From an uncultured Bacteroidota bacterium (GTDB taxonomy: Bacteria > Bacteroidota > Bacteroidia > Chitinophagales > Chitinophagaceae): 64,000 nt of DNA. The notes beneath the pieces are model-generated. The model saw only the letters and a list, made by a program, of their open reading frames with translations, was not told where the DNA came from and searched no databases. The number at the start of each line of letters is the position of its first letter. The first letter of the stretch is position 1. The position numbers were made by a program, and so were the translations under genes. Shown piece by piece: positions 63,656 to 64,000 of the stretch. The stretch lies in the NCBI GenBank assembly GCA_903929425.1, contig CAIYUO010000105.1:20492-84491 (forward strand). The letters run 5' to 3'.

Positions 63656-64000
63656 CTATCGATTAGTATACATATCATTGTAATATGCTTGATAAGCACC
63701 GCTCGTTACATTTTCCAACCAAGCCGTATTCGCTAAATACCAATCAATAGTTGCAGCCAATCCTTGCTCAAAAGTAACCGACGGAGTCCATCCTAATTCC
63801 TTATTTAATTTAGTAGCATCAATAGCATAACGACGATCATGTCCTGGACGGTCTTTCACATAAGTAATCAATGCTTCACTTTCTCCTTTTGCATGTCCTA
63901 ATTTTTCATCCATTTGGGTTATCAATAACTTCACCAAGTCAATATTGGTCCACTCATTAAATCCACCAATATTATAAGTATCACCTTTTTTACCTTCATG
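63656..64000 (-). CDS. rfbB: dTDP-glucose 4,6-dehydratase, 5' end outside the window
   Basis: 114 C-terminal residues are visible; the frame stays open to the edge of the window. It reads HEGKKGDTYNIGGFNEWTNI at the edge, then RPGHDRRYAIDATKLNKELG and FEQGLAATIDWYLANTAWLE, the standard RfbB C-terminus. The enzyme forms dTDP-4-keto-6-deoxyglucose, the substrate of the rfbC product. First of the three dTDP-sugar genes here. Confidence 0.95.
   Translation of the reverse strand, partial: HEGKKGDTYNIGGFNEWTNIDLVKLLITQMDEKLGHAKGESEALITYVKDRPGHDRRYAIDATKLNKELGWTPSVTFEQGLAATIDWYLANTAWLENVTSGAYQAYYNDMYTNR

Overview
The window is an ordinary-density chromosomal segment of an AT-rich member of the Bacteroidota, most likely from the Chitinophagales or a nearby freshwater lineage. 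The lineage call is inference. It rests on the complete gldK-gldL-gldM-gldN gliding/type IX secretion block, families typical of the phylum (DUF4783, DUF4271, GldN), two TonB-dependent receptors, and a textbook Bacteroidota promoter (-33 TTTG, 20 bp, -7 TAnnTTTG) before rplS. No insertion sequence, prophage, integrase or CRISPR array was seen.

Layout. 1-6.8 kb (minus): pheT, a coiled-coil protein, zapA, rny, rplS, tatA and a 3'-truncated gatA. 7.0-12.5 kb (plus): dnaB, rsmE, a GNAT-like protein and dnaX. 12.5-20.3 kb: mixed housekeeping genes (SUI1/YciH, DUF4783, gpmI, a haem-binding protein, ysxC, an ABC exporter, DUF2721, uvrC). 20.3-24.8 kb (minus): the type IX secretion core and motor. 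25-31 kb: a DUF255 thioredoxin-fold protein, hemD, DUF4271, hemW, gpsA. 31.1-35.5 kb (minus): HlyD/TolC efflux pair and an APC permease. 35.6-44.3 kb (plus): a cobalamin-riboswitch-controlled btuB, marC, then a putative haem-uptake operon (unknown protein, TonB receptor, hmuTUV-like ABC system). 44.3-45.0 kb: remnant of a LamG-repeat gene. 45.1-55.6 kb (plus): an 11-gene complex I operon (nuoABCDHIJKLMN) with no nuoEFG, plus one unknown downstream gene. 55.6-56.5 kb: a possible 34-aa peptide gene, an NTF2-like secreted protein and tRNA-Arg(CCG). 56.5-62.1 kb (minus): a carotenoid operon (ECF sigma, crtI, crtB, crtZ, crtY) preceded by a MerR/cobalamin-binding regulator with the CarH photoreceptor signatures. 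62.2-64.0 kb (minus): dTDP-sugar genes rfbA, rfbC and partial rfbB.

Main points. (1) The carotenoid module looks like a B12-dependent light switch. The regulator carries Wx9EH and ExHxxG, and two 38-bp inverted repeats of identical geometry (ATTTTGTTTA-N18-TAAACAAAAT) sit 55 bp apart before the sigma/crt operon. The same window holds a B12 riboswitch whose btuB start codon lies inside a perfect 10-bp hairpin, a likely translational expression platform. (2) Complex I lacks the NADH-oxidising module at this locus. (3) Several genes have RNA hairpins or terminators at unusual places: abutting the marC start codon, inside the last codons of uvrC, and around the possible 34-aa gene. All functional statements come from reading the sequence and from knowledge of the families; no searches were run.
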